From NCBI RefSeq assembly GCF_004361695.1, contig NZ_SNVW01000005.1, forward strand, positions 1 through 64,000: a stretch of 64,000 bases of DNA. Reading direction: 5' to 3'. Shown here in pieces: positions 37,060 to 45,740 of this stretch. The position numbers were made by a program, and so were the translations under genes. The stretch comes from Curtobacterium flaccumfaciens. Lineage in GTDB: Bacteria; Actinomycetota; Actinomycetes; Actinomycetales; Microbacteriaceae. Each line of letters opens with the position of its first letter. Positions within the stretch are counted from its first letter, which is position 1. The notes beneath the pieces are model-generated. The model was not told the origin of the DNA, did not search any database, and was given only the letters and a program-made list of their open reading frames with translations.

Positions 37060-37602
37060 ATGGCCACCACCTACTCCGTCGCCTCGTCCCTCGACGGCTT
37101 CGTCGCCGCCCCCGGTGACGACCTCGACTGGCTCCTGCAGTTCGGGTTCGAACCCTTCCAAGAGCACCACGACGCCTTCTTCGCCGGCGTCGGCGCGATC
37201 GTGATGGGGTCGACCACGTACGAGTGGCTCCTGGCGAACGACGACACCTGGGCGTACCCGACGGTGCCCACCTGGGTCTTCACCTCGCGCGAGCTGCCCG
37301 TGCCGGACGGTGCCGAGGTGCACTTCGTCGCCGGGACGGTCACGGACCACCAGCCGACGCTCGAGCGCGCCGCCGGTGACCGCGACGTCTGGGTCGTCGG
37401 CGGCGGGCTCCTCGCCGCCCAGTACCAGGCGGCCGGCCTGCTCGACGAACTCCGCGTGACGGTGATGCCGATCGCGCTCGGAGCCGGCGCACCCCTGCTG
37501 CCGGTGGCCGCACCGACGGCAGTGTTCGAGCTCGTCGGGCTGACCCCGTTCAGCGGCGGCGCCGTCGAGCTGCACTACCGATCTGCGCACGCACGGACGT
37601 GA
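37060..37602 (+). CDS. Dihydrofolate reductase-like (RibD C-terminal domain) protein
   Basis: 180 aa. VASSLDGFVAAPGDDLDW at the start, IVMGSTTYEW, then VWVVGGGLLAAQYQAAGLLDEL mark the RibD_C/YyaP-like reductase fold that binds NADPH. Not a true FolA. Leaderless promoter TAGCGT. Confidence 0.85.
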   Translation: MATTYSVASSLDGFVAAPGDDLDWLLQFGFEPFQEHHDAFFAGVGAIVMGSTTYEWLLANDDTWAYPTVPTWVFTSRELPVPDGAEVHFVAGTVTDHQPTLERAAGDRDVWVVGGGLLAAQYQAAGLLDELRVTVMPIALGAGAPLLPVAAPTAVFELVGLTPFSGGAVELHYRSAHART

Positions 37603-37619
37603 TCCCGGACACCGCGGCG

Positions 37620-37625
37620 TAGCGT
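37620..37625 (+). promoter_or_regulatory. -10 box of a leaderless gene
   Basis: TAGCGT, seven bases, ATG at 37633. Confidence 0.5.
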
Positions 37626-37632
37626 CCACGGC

Positions 37633-37830
37633 ATGAGCGACAAGGAACAGACCGAGCCCGTCATGGACGGCGCCACCGACGCGACGAACCACGAGAAGCT
37701 GCGCGGACTCATCGAACAGGTCGACCACGACCACCACGGCGAGGGCGCCGGCGCGATCGCCGACCACCTGCGTGACCGGATGGACGAGACCGGCGTCGAG
37801 GACGAGGATGCGGGGGACGCGCAGGACTGA
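37633..37830 (+). CDS. Small acidic protein
   Basis: 65 aa, rich in Asp, Glu and His (VDHDHHGEGAGAIADHL), probably soluble and helical. No family recognised. The leaderless promoter TAGCGT supports expression. Confidence 0.55.
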   Translation: MSDKEQTEPVMDGATDATNHEKLRGLIEQVDHDHHGEGAGAIADHLRDRMDETGVEDEDAGDAQD

Positions 37831-37874
37831 CCCGCCCGGTCCGCCCCGGGCCCGACGACGGCGGCGTCCGGGAC

Positions 37875-37928
37875 GCACCGTTCACGCGACGAGCACGGCT
37901 CACGCGACGTGCACGGTTCACGCGAGGT
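37875..37928. repeat. 18-bp tandem repeat, three copies
   Basis: Copies at 37875, 37893 and 37911 of GCACGGTTCACGCGACGT, one or two differences each. The last copy overlaps the stop codon and final codons of the phosphatase gene, so the repeat is a tandem duplication of that gene's 3' end. Confidence 0.85.
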
Positions 37929-38646
37929 GCTCGCGGAACGTGCGCAGTGCCTCCAGGTCGTCAGCGTCGAGTCCGGAGCGGCCCACGAAGCGGTCCACGT
38001 CGAACCCGTCGAGCGCGCCGCGGAACGCACCTTCGACCGTGGTGCCGTGTTCGGCACACAGGGCCTCGATCTTCCCCTCGTTCGGCGGCACCCCGATCGA
38101 GGCGAGCAGCGCCGGTGCGTTCTCGACCGTGACGAGGTGGTCCGCGACGACCGCCTCGGGCTCGACGCCCGCGATGGTCAGGAGCGCGAGCGCCACGATC
38201 CCGGTGCGGTCCCGCCCGCCGGCGCAGTGGAACAGGACGCCGCCGGGCTCGGCGCGCGCGATCGCCCGCAGCGCCTCGCCGGTGCGCTCAGGCAGTTCGT
38301 CGAGGTGCGGCCCGTAGTACAGGGGTGTCCCGACCAGGCCGGTCTCCCAGTACGCCGACCAGAACGACGGCGCGGCGTCGAGTCCGTCGTGGTCGACGAC
38401 GACGGTGGTCAGCCAGTCCGGACGGACGCCGGTGTCCTTCGCGGTCTCGGACGGAGCACGCAGGTCGACGATGGTGCGGATGCCCGCGTCGAACAGCGCC
38501 TGCCATCCGGCGGCCGTCAGCCGGTCGACGCCCTCGGACCGGAAGAGCCGACCCGACGGGGTCGTCCCGCCGCGCCAGAGCGGCAGCCCACCCAGGTCAC
38601 GGCCGTTGTGCAGCCCCTCGGCGTGCAGGGTGCGCGGGTCAGACAC
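37918..38646 (-). CDS. Tyrosine-protein phosphatase (dual-specificity/PTP-like)
   Basis: 242 aa. The P-loop signature HCAGGRDRTG has Cys and Arg five residues apart with the usual spacing, plus NGRDLGGLPL near the N-terminus and TIVDLRAPSE, as in bacterial Tyr/Ser phosphatases of the IphP/PtpB type. GTG start lies inside the last 8 bases of putA, so it is translated from the same mRNA. Its substrate and any link to proline use are unknown. Confidence 0.83.
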   Translation of the reverse strand: MSDPRTLHAEGLHNGRDLGGLPLWRGGTTPSGRLFRSEGVDRLTAAGWQALFDAGIRTIVDLRAPSETAKDTGVRPDWLTTVVVDHDGLDAAPSFWSAYWETGLVGTPLYYGPHLDELPERTGEALRAIARAEPGGVLFHCAGGRDRTGIVALALLTIAGVEPEAVVADHLVTVENAPALLASIGVPPNEGKIEALCAEHGTTVEGAFRGALDGFDVDRFVGRSGLDADDLEALRTFREHLA

Positions 38647-41600
38647 GGAGCTCCGTGAAGTCGGGGTCGAGGTCGCCGAAGCGGTGCGCCGTCAGGGACA
38701 CTGACTGCTCTCGGAGGAACGGCAGCATCTCGATGATGCCGGCCTCGACCACGGGGGCGTCGTGGATCGCCACGTCGACGCTCGCGCCGAGGGCCTCCTC
38801 GAGCGCGAGCGGGTCGCCGCCGACCAGGCGGATCCGGGCACCCGGTCCACCGAAGGCCGTGTGGGACGGGCGTTCCTGCCCCTGCGAGAGCACGGCTTCG
38901 ATGGCGTCCTGCGGTTCCTCGTCCCCGGTCGACCACGACTCGCGGAACACGGCCCCGGACGCCGCGCGCCGCAGGAACTCGTCGTCGGACTCGACCAGGC
39001 TGTCGACGACGTGCAGCGGTGACCGACTCGACGCGAGCAACTGCGTGAGGGGGCCGGGGAGCGGGCTGGCACTGCTCAGCAGGACGTGGGCACGGGCCGA
39101 GGTCGCGGCGACGAGCACCCGGACGAGGTCGCCGATCGGTGCGCCCTCGGCCTGCCGGACGATCACGGACTGCGGCCGCCACCGCACCACGTTCCGCTGC
39201 ACGACGAGCGCGGACGGATCGTGCGCGACGCCGAACTCGGTCGCCTGCGCGCGCACGTCGCTGAGCGCCCCTGCTCGGACCTGGTCGAACTCCTCGAACG
39301 ACAGGCCGCTGCGGGCCGCCTCGATGACGGCGGTGACCCGCGGCGGCAGCCCGTGCAGCTGGATGCTCTTGTGGACGGTCCGTGGAACGGGGACCCATCG
39401 GCCGAGCGTCGCCACGTACATCGACCCGCCGGGCTTCGTTCCGGTGCCGACGGCGGAGCGCTTCCAGCCGCCGAACGGCTGCCGCCCGACGACCGCACCG
39501 GTGGTGCCGCGGTTGACGAACAGGTTGCCGGCCTGCACCCCGGCGAGCCACTCCGCGACCTCGTCGGCGTCGAGCGAGTGGATGCCCGCCGCGAGTCCGT
39601 AGTCGGTCCCGTTCTGGATCGCGAGCGCCTGCTCGAGGGTCTCCGCGCGCATGATGCCGAGGACCGGGCCGGCGTACTCGGTCTGGTGGAAGTCGCTGCC
39701 GGGGCGCACGCCGTCGCGGATGCCCGGCGACCACAACCGCCCCGAGTCGTCGAGGGGCACCGGCTGCACGAGCCAGGACTCCCCCGGGCCGAGCTCGGTG
39801 AGCCCGACACGGAGCGTGGCCGACGGCTCGGCGATCACCGGTCCGACCTGGGCGGTCGGGTCGTCCGGCCACGCGACCCGGAGTGTGCGGGTGGCGTCGA
39901 CCAGCTGGCGACGGAAGCGTTCGCTCTCGCCCACGGACCCGACGAGGACCACCAGGGAGGCCGAGGAGCGCTTCTGCCCGGCGTGCCCGAACGCCGACTG
40001 CACGACGTCCTGCACGGCGAGGTCGACGTCGGCGCTCGGCGTGACGACGATGGCGTTCTTGCCGCCGGTCTCCGCCGTCAGGGGCAGGCCGGCCCGCCAC
40101 CAGCGGAACGACCGGGCGGTGTCCGCCGAGCCGGTCAGCAGGACCCGGTCGACGGCCGGGTGCGCGATGAGGTCGCGGCCGAGCTCGTTCTCGTCGAGGT
40201 CGACGAGCTGCAGCAGGGAGTGCGGCACCCCGGCGTCCCAGAGCACGTCGGCGAGGAGCGCGCCGCAGCGCTTGGCCTTCGGTGCGGGCTTCAGCACGAC
40301 CCCGCTGCCGGCGGCGAGCGCGGCGAAGACCCCGCCGGCCGGGATCGCCACGGGGAAGTTCCACGGCGGCACGACCACGGTGAGCCGCGGCGGCACGTAC
40401 CGGGCCCCGTCGCCGTCCAGCTCGGACAGGCGTCGGGCGCTCTCGGCGGCGTGGTGGGCGAGGTCGACGGCCTCGCTCACCTCGGTGTCGGCCTCGGCGA
40501 GCGTCTTGCCGGTCTCGGACGCCATCACCTCGATCAGGTCAGCCCGACGCGTCTCGAGCTCGTGCGCGATGAGGTCGAGGAGCTCGGCCCGGTCCGACGG
40601 GTCCTGCCGCCCCCAGTTGACGCCGGCCTGGGCGGTCCGGGCGACGATGCGCTCGAGTGTCGCGCGGTCGGCGGTCTTGGCACCGCGGATGGTCTGCGCG
40701 CCGAGCTGCGACCGCGGCACGCGGCGCAGGACGTCGAGTCCCCACGCGCGGTTCGCGGCGATCGCGGGGTCGGTGTCCGGGACGTTCCGGAAGGCGTCGC
40801 GGTGCACGGGCTCACCGACGGGTGGGCGGCGGTCCTGCGTCCGGTGGGTGGTCGGCACGGGGTCCGGCGCGTCGAGTGCCTCGACCGAGGCGAGCCACCG
40901 ACGGCGCTCCCGTTCGAAGACCGTCTCGTCGTGGTCGATCTCGGCGATGCCCGCCATGAAGTTCTCGGGGGCGGCGCTCTCCTGCAGCCGCCGGGCCAGG
41001 TAGGCGATCGCGGCGTCGAACTGGTCCGGCTGCACGATCGGTGTGTACAGCAGGACCTGCCCGACGTCGGCGCGCACGGCCTCGGCGTGGGTGGTGGCCA
41101 TGCCGAGCAGCATCTCGACGTCGACCGCGTCGGTCACCCCGCGGCGCTGGGCGAGCACCCACGCGGTGGCGAGGTCGAACAGGTTGTGCCCGGCGACGCC
41201 GATCCGGACCGCGTCGGTGCGCTCCGGCGTGAGGGCGGCGTCGAGCATCCGGAGGTACGCGGTGTCGGTCTCGTGCTTGGAGCCCCACGTCGCCAACGGC
41301 CACTCGTGCAGGATCGCGTCGACCCGTTCCATGGCGAGGTTCGCGCCCTTCACGAGCCGGACCGTGATCGGCGCGCCGCCCCGGGCACGCCGCGCCTGCG
41401 CCCACGAGGTCAAGGACTCCAGCGCTCCGGCCGAGTCGGGCAGGTACGCCTGCAGCGCGATGCCGGCCCGGAGCCCGGTGAACTCGTCGCGGTCGAGCAG
41501 CGTCCGGAACACGGCGAGCGTGACGTCGAGGTCGCGGTACTCCTCGACGTCGAGGGTGATGGACTTCGGCGTGGGGCTCGACGCCGCCGTCCGGTACAGC

Positions 41601-42208
41601 GGCACGAGCCGGTCCACCGCGCGCTCGACCGTCTCGTCGAAGGCCCACATCGACATCTGCGGCACGACCGAGCTCACCCGGATCGAGACGTGGTCGACGT
41701 CGTCGCGGGCCAGGAGCTCCATCGTGCCCTGCAGCCGCCGGTCGCTCTCGGCGCTGCCCAGGACCGCTTCGCCGAGCAGGGTCACGTTCAGCCGCGTGCC
41801 CGGTCCGGCGAGCTTCGCGAGCGCGGGCCCGAGCTTCGCGGGGGTCGCGTCGACGACGAGGTGCCCGGTCATCCGGCGCAGGATCTTCCGCGCCGTCGGC
41901 ACGACCGCCCACGGCGCCATGGTCGCGAACCCACCGCCGAAGGTCACCGCACCGCGGAGGTACCAGGCGAGGACGTCCGGGACGTCCTGGCCGACCTTCT
42001 CGAGGTTGCGGGCCGCGACCCGGGGGTCCTCGGGGCGGATCACCTTGTCGACGAACCCGCGCGTGAAGTCGAGTCCCTGCTCGTCGCGGAGCACCGCCGC
42101 GAGCCGGGCGGCGCCGGGCTCCGGCTTGGACGCGGCGGACGCCGCCGTCCACCGGCGCACGAGGGCGACGGCGTCGTCGGTGCAGTCCTGCAGTCGGGCG
42201 CTCGGCAT
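38639..42208 (-). CDS. putA: Bifunctional proline dehydrogenase / P5C dehydrogenase (PutA-type)
   Basis: 1189 aa. The N-terminal PRODH barrel (about 80-470) oxidises proline to P5C with FAD (VRLVKGANLAMERVDA, SITLDVEEY). The central ALDH domain (about 500-980) should oxidise P5C to glutamate with NAD: VVVPPWNFPVAIPAGG, general base Glu713 in TAETGGKNA, and VNRGTTGAVVGRQPFGG. At the nucleophile position, 34 residues after that Glu as in other ALDHs, the segment reads AGQKRSSAS, with Arg747 in place of Cys. The C-terminal 200 residues are less conserved. ATG follows TACGAT by six bases (leaderless). Divergent from a marR gene. Confidence 0.92.
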   Translation of the reverse strand: MPSARLQDCTDDAVALVRRWTAASAASKPEPGAARLAAVLRDEQGLDFTRGFVDKVIRPEDPRVAARNLEKVGQDVPDVLAWYLRGAVTFGGGFATMAPWAVVPTARKILRRMTGHLVVDATPAKLGPALAKLAGPGTRLNVTLLGEAVLGSAESDRRLQGTMELLARDDVDHVSIRVSSVVPQMSMWAFDETVERAVDRLVPLYRTAASSPTPKSITLDVEEYRDLDVTLAVFRTLLDRDEFTGLRAGIALQAYLPDSAGALESLTSWAQARRARGGAPITVRLVKGANLAMERVDAILHEWPLATWGSKHETDTAYLRMLDAALTPERTDAVRIGVAGHNLFDLATAWVLAQRRGVTDAVDVEMLLGMATTHAEAVRADVGQVLLYTPIVQPDQFDAAIAYLARRLQESAAPENFMAGIAEIDHDETVFERERRRWLASVEALDAPDPVPTTHRTQDRRPPVGEPVHRDAFRNVPDTDPAIAANRAWGLDVLRRVPRSQLGAQTIRGAKTADRATLERIVARTAQAGVNWGRQDPSDRAELLDLIAHELETRRADLIEVMASETGKTLAEADTEVSEAVDLAHHAAESARRLSELDGDGARYVPPRLTVVVPPWNFPVAIPAGGVFAALAAGSGVVLKPAPKAKRCGALLADVLWDAGVPHSLLQLVDLDENELGRDLIAHPAVDRVLLTGSADTARSFRWWRAGLPLTAETGGKNAIVVTPSADVDLAVQDVVQSAFGHAGQKRSSASLVVLVGSVGESERFRRQLVDATRTLRVAWPDDPTAQVGPVIAEPSATLRVGLTELGPGESWLVQPVPLDDSGRLWSPGIRDGVRPGSDFHQTEYAGPVLGIMRAETLEQALAIQNGTDYGLAAGIHSLDADEVAEWLAGVQAGNLFVNRGTTGAVVGRQPFGGWKRSAVGTGTKPGGSMYVATLGRWVPVPRTVHKSIQLHGLPPRVTAVIEAARSGLSFEEFDQVRAGALSDVRAQATEFGVAHDPSALVVQRNVVRWRPQSVIVRQAEGAPIGDLVRVLVAATSARAHVLLSSASPLPGPLTQLLASSRSPLHVVDSLVESDDEFLRRAASGAVFRESWSTGDEEPQDAIEAVLSQGQERPSHTAFGGPGARIRLVGGDPLALEEALGASVDVAIHDAPVVEAGIIEMLPFLREQSVSLTAHRFGDLDPDFTELRV

Positions 42209-42228
42209 GCTCCGATCGTATGCCGAGC
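42200..42228 (-). promoter_or_regulatory. putA leaderless promoter inside an inverted repeat
   Basis: GCTCGGCAT (42200-42208) and ATGCCGAGC (42220-42228) are perfect 9-base arms. Between them lie the putA -10 TACGAT (42220-42215) and the six bases before ATG. A bound regulator would block the promoter, or the start codon could be hidden in mRNA. Confidence 0.55.
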
Positions 42229-42268
42229 CCCCGACCCCACCTCGGAGTCAGCCGTGCGCGCCCCGAGC

Positions 42269-42286
42269 ATCATCCGGACGGATGAT
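42269..42286. promoter_or_regulatory. Palindromic operator between putA and marR
   Basis: ATCATCCG-ga-CGGATGAT, perfect 8-base arms, placed 41-58 bases before the marR start. Typical size for a MarR dimer. Confidence 0.55.
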
Positions 42287-42314
42287 CCTCCCCGCGACCG
42301 GGTCCGGAGGTGGA

Positions 42315-42320
42315 TACGCT
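42315..42320 (+). promoter_or_regulatory. -10 box of leaderless marR
   Basis: TACGCT, six bases, ATG at 42327. Confidence 0.55.
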
Positions 42321-42326
42321 GGCGCA

Positions 42327-42818
42327 ATGTCGAACGCGGGCGCCGAAGGCCACGACTGGGCCACGTGGGACGCCTACCACGACGTCTGGCGGCGGCTCGA
42401 CCGCGCGCTCGACCACGCCGTCCAGCAGGGTGCGGGGATCTCGATCCCGGAGTTCGAGATCCTGATCGGCCTGCACCGCGACCCGGAGCACCGCCTGCGG
42501 GTGCGCGACATCGCCGCCGGCATCGGCTGGGAGAAGTCCCGGGTCAGTCACCAGGTGACGCGGATGGTGGCACGCGGGCTCGTGGAACGCGCGGACTGTC
42601 CGACGGACGGGCGCGGCAGCTGGGTGGTGATGACGCCGGACGGGCGTCGTGCGGTCCTCTCCGGGATCCGCGCGCACACGGGTGCGCTCGAGGACCTGTT
42701 CTGGAGGCCCGTGGGGACCGACGCCGAGACGCTGCGGTCCGTCTCCGCGCGCGTCCAGGACGCCATCGGCCCCGACCCGGACCCGCCGCAGTCGCCGGGG
42801 TCCCCCGACCGCGACTAG
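42327..42818 (+). CDS. MarR family transcriptional regulator
   Basis: 163 aa. wHTH with VRDIAAGIGWEKSRVSHQVTRM and the wing DCPTDGRGSWVVMTPDGR, typical of MarR. Helices on both sides form the dimer interface. Divergent from putA with an operator-like palindrome between them, so it may control itself and putA. The 3' end overlaps the anti-sigma gene by four bases. Confidence 0.9.
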   Translation: MSNAGAEGHDWATWDAYHDVWRRLDRALDHAVQQGAGISIPEFEILIGLHRDPEHRLRVRDIAAGIGWEKSRVSHQVTRMVARGLVERADCPTDGRGSWVVMTPDGRRAVLSGIRAHTGALEDLFWRPVGTDAETLRSVSARVQDAIGPDPDPPQSPGSPDRD

Positions 42819-43522
42819 AGGTCGACCGCCGCGAGGGCGTCGTCCTGCCCGCGGAGGCGGACCTGCACGCTCGCGATGTCCGTCCGCGGGACGTCGGTGG
42901 ACGCGGACAGCCCCTTCGCGTCGGCGCCGGCCGCGGTCCAGGACGCCACGGTCTGCGTGGTGCCGTCGGTGCGGACCACCACGAGGTCGTACATCACGGA
43001 CCCGTCGGCGCTCCACGTCCTGCCGCCGTACGAGCACCCCCAGTCGAACCGGGTCCCCCACGACTCCCCGCTGACGGCGAGGTCGACGTCGAGCCCCTGC
43101 GCGCCGGTCATCGCGTACCGGTCGGCGTCGGACCGTGCCGTGGCGGCCGGACCGGCCTGGACGGACCCACGATCGGCAGCGGTCCCGACGGCGAGACCGC
43201 CGAGGACGGCGGCGACGACCGCGAGCCCCGCGGTGGCGGCGACCCAGACCCGGCGACTGCGGCGACGGTGGCGGACGCGGTGCGCGACGGAGGCGAGGGT
43301 GCTCTCGGAACGCACGTCGCGCCTCCCGTCCGGTTCCGCGATCTCGATCGCCTGGTCGGCCGGGAGCTTCCCGAGCAGGCCGGGCAGGCCGACCAGCTCG
43401 GCGACCGCGGCGGCGCAGCGGTCGCACGTCTCCAGGTGCCGCTCGTACTCGAGTCGTTCGTCGGGTGGGAGGGACCCGAGGACGTAGGCCGCGTCCCACT
43501 CGGCGTACCGGTCGTCGCTCAT
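42815..43522 (-). CDS. Membrane anti-sigma factor (zinc-finger, RskA-like)
   Basis: 235 aa. The N-terminal ZAS domain begins WDAAYVLGSLPPDERLEYE and has HLETCDRC (H-x3-C-x2-C); one TM helix (about 91-115) is followed by an extracytoplasmic RskA-like domain. It would hold the ECF sigma encoded immediately upstream (ATGA overlap) at the membrane until regulated proteolysis. Confidence 0.88.
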   Translation of the reverse strand: MSDDRYAEWDAAYVLGSLPPDERLEYERHLETCDRCAAAVAELVGLPGLLGKLPADQAIEIAEPDGRRDVRSESTLASVAHRVRHRRRSRRVWVAATAGLAVVAAVLGGLAVGTAADRGSVQAGPAATARSDADRYAMTGAQGLDVDLAVSGESWGTRFDWGCSYGGRTWSADGSVMYDLVVVRTDGTTQTVASWTAAGADAKGLSASTDVPRTDIASVQVRLRGQDDALAAVDL

Positions 43523-44034
43523 CGGGTCACGCCTCGTTCCTGCAGTGCGAGCCGGAGGGCCCGCAGTCCGTAGTGCAACCGCGACTTGGCGGTGCCCTCC
43601 GGGATGTCGTGTCGTCGTGCGATCTCGGGCACGGTGTGGCCGAGCCAGTACGCGTCCACCACCACCCGGCGGTGGTCCGGGGTCAGCGACGCGAGGGCGT
43701 CCGCGACCACGATCCGGTCCAGCACGGCGTCCGTGCGGTCCGCCTCGACCCGGTCGACGGGCTGGTCGGTGCCGTGCTCACGGCGGTTGCGGGCGGACCG
43801 CGCGTCGTCGACCACCAGGTTCCGCGCGACCGTGAAGAGCCAGGCGCGGGCGCTGTCCGGCGCGCGTTCCAGCACGGCCGGTCGCTGCCACGCACGGACC
43901 ATCGTCTCCTGGACGACGTCCTCGACGATCGAGCCGTCCCGCGTGAGGTGCCGGACGTAGCGCGTGAGCGCGTCGCCGTGCTCGCGGTACAGCGTCGCGA
44001 GCAGCTCGTCGGCGGACCGGCTCGTCACGGTCAC
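43519..44034 (-). CDS. ECF RNA polymerase sigma factor
   Basis: 171 aa. Region 2 (LYREHGDALTRYVRHL, VEDVVQETMVRAWQ, WLFTVARNLVVDDARSARN) and region 4 (YWLGHTVPEIARRHDIPEG) are clear and it lacks region 3. Similar to SigK/SigL-type ECFs with RskA-like anti-sigma partners. GTG overlaps the YceI gene stop; next gene is its anti-sigma. Confidence 0.9.
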   Translation of the reverse strand: MTVTSRSADELLATLYREHGDALTRYVRHLTRDGSIVEDVVQETMVRAWQRPAVLERAPDSARAWLFTVARNLVVDDARSARNRREHGTDQPVDRVEADRTDAVLDRIVVADALASLTPDHRRVVVDAYWLGHTVPEIARRHDIPEGTAKSRLHYGLRALRLALQERGVTR

Positions 44035-44720
44035 TTGCCGAGGTCGAGGGAGAACTCGACCGCGCCCTTCCCGTCCACGGTGACGAACCCGAGCGAGGGT
44101 GCCTTGACGCCGTAGTCGGCGAAGGTGATCGGCACGGTGCCGGCGACCTGCACGGTGCCGCCCGTACCGACCGCGACCTGGGCCTCGGCCGTCACGGGCC
44201 GCTCGACGCCGTGCAGGTCCATCGTGCCGGTGAGGGTGACGTCCTGCGTCGAGCCGTCGAGGGCCCGGCTGACGTCCACGGGCTTCGTGAGCTCGAACGT
44301 GGCCGTGGGGTACCGGTCGGTCTGCAGCGCCGTGGAGCGGAAGTAGGCGTCGCGGGCGGACTCGGGGGTGCTGATCTTCCCGACCTGCACCGTGACGGTC
44401 GCCGTGGTGAGGGAGCCGCCGTCGACCACGGCGGTACCCGTCACGTCCTTCGTGCGTCCGACCACGTTCACATCATTGCCCTGCAGGACCTCGTGCACCC
44501 GGTACCCGGCGAACGACGTCCCCCGGCTGGTCCAGGTGCCGTCGGCGTCCGCGGGCGCGAGGGTCGCGGACGAGGTGGGCGAGAGGGTCGGTGCCGCGGC
44601 GGCCTGGCCGTTCACGGTGTTCGCGTAGATGACCGGCCCGGCGACGGCAGCGGCGGCCGCGACGACCACGACGCCGGTGGAGATGCCGATGATGACCTTG
44701 GTGCGAGTGCGGAGTCCCAT
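44031..44720 (-). CDS. YceI family lipid-binding protein, membrane-anchored
   Basis: 229 aa. An N-terminal TM anchor (about 8-32) is followed by a Pro/Ser/Thr linker and a YceI beta-barrel that begins DGTWTSRGTSFAGYRVHE and contains SRALDGSTQDVTLTGTMDL. YceI proteins bind isoprenoid lipids outside the membrane. First gene of the operon with the ECF sigma and anti-sigma, so possibly both target and sensor partner. Confidence 0.85.
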   Translation of the reverse strand: MGLRTRTKVIIGISTGVVVVAAAAAVAGPVIYANTVNGQAAAAPTLSPTSSATLAPADADGTWTSRGTSFAGYRVHEVLQGNDVNVVGRTKDVTGTAVVDGGSLTTATVTVQVGKISTPESARDAYFRSTALQTDRYPTATFELTKPVDVSRALDGSTQDVTLTGTMDLHGVERPVTAEAQVAVGTGGTVQVAGTVPITFADYGVKAPSLGFVTVDGKGAVEFSLDLGK

Positions 44721-44786
44721 ACCCCGACGACGAGGTGGGGGTGCGGATCGTTCAACGGGGCGCGCGGTCCGATCCGGGAACGACGA

Positions 44787-44818
44787 ACGGCGCCGCCCCG
44801 TTGCCGGGGTGGCGCCGT
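44787..44818. terminator. Terminator between the secreted protein and YceI genes
   Basis: ACGGCGCC, CCCCG arms pair with CGGGG, GGCGCCGT around a TTGC loop (one G-T wobble). Confidence 0.7.
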
Positions 44819-44833
44819 GTCGTCGGACGGGTG

Positions 44834-45511
44834 TTACTTGATCTTGGCGGTGATGGTCGCGACGCCCACGAGGAGGTTGGCCTTGACGGCGTCGGTCTTG
44901 AAGGTGCTGTTGAGCAGCTTCGCGGCGTCCGCGGAGACGTGCACCGTGGTGCCGGTCAGGATCGCGTTGTCGCCCTCGAGCTGCAGCGGCTTGAGCGTGC
45001 CACCGTGCAGGGAGAACAGGTACGCGTTCGCGACGGCGACCTTGCCGTTGACCAGGACGTCACCGTAGAGCTTCGACGAACCCGGGTTCACCACGAAGTT
45101 CTCCAGCGTCACCGTCGTGTCACCGGCGGAGAGGGTCAGCCCCGAGTCGTCGTGGTTCAGCAGGCCCTGCACGTACGGACGGTAGTTGCCGTCCGGGGAC
45201 CAGTACGTCACCGAACCCGACGTGATCGGGAACGACACCGAACCATCGGCGAGCTTGGCGTTGCCGGACACACCCGGGGTCAGCTTCAACGCGGTCAGCG
45301 CGTCCGTGAAGCCCGAGTCGAGCTTCACCGCGGTGTCGCCACCGAGGACCTCGGGGACCGAGGCGACGGGGCCGGGGATCTTCGACGAGCTGGACGACAC
45401 GGTGTGCACGGAGCCGTCGGCCTGCGCGGCCGAGACACCGAACGCTGCACCACCGAGCACGAGCGCGCCGGTCGTGGCGAGGGTGATCGAGGTCTTGAGT
45501 GACTTGCGCAT
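44834..45511 (-). CDS. Secreted beta-rich protein of unknown function
   Basis: 225 aa. Signal peptide (about 1-30, ending SAAQA). The mature part is rich in beta-forming residues and has repeated segments such as SVSFPITSGSVTYW and LENFVVNPGSSKLYGDV; the F/Y-x-L-H-G-G-T-L block recalls HtaA-like domains but is not a firm match. ATG at 45511 is preferred over 45520 because AAAGGA is well spaced. A terminator follows. Confidence 0.7.
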   Translation of the reverse strand: MRKSLKTSITLATTGALVLGGAAFGVSAAQADGSVHTVSSSSSKIPGPVASVPEVLGGDTAVKLDSGFTDALTALKLTPGVSGNAKLADGSVSFPITSGSVTYWSPDGNYRPYVQGLLNHDDSGLTLSAGDTTVTLENFVVNPGSSKLYGDVLVNGKVAVANAYLFSLHGGTLKPLQLEGDNAILTGTTVHVSADAAKLLNSTFKTDAVKANLLVGVATITAKIK

Positions 45512-45740
45512 GAGGTTCATTCCTTTTCTGTGTCGCGCTCGGCGCGATTTCCCTGTGGACACGCCGAACACACCCCGTGCGAGGGTGGAGAACCAGCAAC
45601 GTGCGGCTGGTGAGCGCTCCGGGTGTTTCCCGGTTGATGCAGGTGATTCGGCGCCCCTCGGGAAAGGGTTTGGAGCAGTTCGCCGTCGTTACCGTTCTGT
45701 GACCGAACCGGGGGACGGAGCCTCGTGACAAGCTCGTGGG

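Noticed and set aside
39086..43573. 1495-aa plus-strand open frame antisense to putA and beyond
   Set aside because: Overlaps strongly conserved putA, marR and anti-sigma genes; Arg/Gly/Val shadow composition.
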